This document shows, in pieces, positions 14,530 to 14,610 of a stretch of 14,610 nucleotides of DNA. A model generated the notes under the pieces. That model was given only the letters and a program-made list of their open reading frames with translations, was not told the origin of the DNA and ran no database searches. The stretch comes from DATADD01 sp036258675 (GTDB taxonomy: Bacteria; Actinomycetota; CADDZG01; WHSQ01): positions 1 to 14,610 of the forward strand of contig DATADD010000020.1 in NCBI GenBank assembly GCA_036258675.1. The letters run 5' to 3'. The stretch's first letter is position 1; every line of letters begins with the position of its first letter. The position numbers and the translations under genes are program-made.

Positions 14530-14610
14530 TGCGGCGAGCCGCCCTCCGCCGGCGCGCCGGACTGGTCGCCGCCGCCCTCCTTCTCGGCGCGGCCCCGGCG
14601 ATCGCGTCCC
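14529..14610 (+). CDS. Start of a secreted protein (signal peptide only; truncated by window edge)
   Basis: GTG at 14529 overlaps the previous TAG by one base (TAGTG). It encodes MRRAALRRRAG, then a hydrophobic run LVAAALLLGAA and PAIAS, a clear Sec signal peptide, before the window ends. Tight coupling to the barrel protein and to the B12 riboswitch suggests a partner in cobalamin capture. A DUF4430/transcobalamin beta-domain protein or a transporter lipoprotein are candidates. That identity is inference; only the leader is visible. Confidence 0.7.
   Translation, partial: MRRAALRRRAGLVAAALLLGAAPAIAS

Overview
The window is GC-rich with a strong G/C bias at third codon positions. Long antisense open frames appear by chance opposite the real genes. 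Together with GTG/TTG starts, a glgE/glgP divergent pair, a DUF6328 membrane protein and a C4-zinc-ribbon/RNase HI pair, this points to an Actinomycetota genome, perhaps a deep-branching class. That placement is inferred from gene content only; no rRNA is present.

Layout. (1) 1-1116, minus: the N-terminal half of glgE (maltosyltransferase making alpha-glucan from maltose-1-phosphate), cut by the window edge. It is divergent from glgP (1348-3900, plus), the alpha-glucan phosphorylase that degrades the polymer. The 231-bp space between them holds a 14-bp triple tandem repeat and a chain of tiny ORFs linked by ATGA overlaps. A small DUF6328 membrane protein follows (3932-4399). (2) 4482-7626, plus: a three-gene CUT1 sugar importer (Tat/lipoprotein-type binding protein plus two permeases) without its own ATPase. 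It converges with a GH2 glycosidase (7630-10323, minus), which is divergent from galactokinase galK (10374-11519). Together these look like a galactoside uptake and hydrolysis module: import, cytoplasmic hydrolysis, galactose phosphorylation. (3) 11560-13259, plus: C4 zinc-ribbon coiled-coil protein, RNase HI-type nuclease, and a YdjM/DUF457-like membrane protein, closely packed. (4) 13265-14610, plus: a cobalamin riboswitch leader, then a secreted alpha/alpha-barrel (prenyltransferase/squalene-cyclase-like repeat) protein whose stop overlaps the start of another secreted protein cut by the window edge.

The most interesting unit is the last. A B12 riboswitch controls a secreted protein predicted to have the fold of the N-terminal domain of animal transcobalamin/intrinsic factor, and a second exported protein is coupled to it. 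This suggests an extracellular cobalamin-binding or capture system. Other notable points are 14-bp tandem repeats on both sides of glgP, mutually exclusive hairpins between the riboswitch and its ribosome binding site, palindromes in the 50-bp galK/GH2 intergenic region, and -10-like hexamers placed directly upstream of the start codons of several unit-leading genes that lack Shine-Dalgarno sequences.
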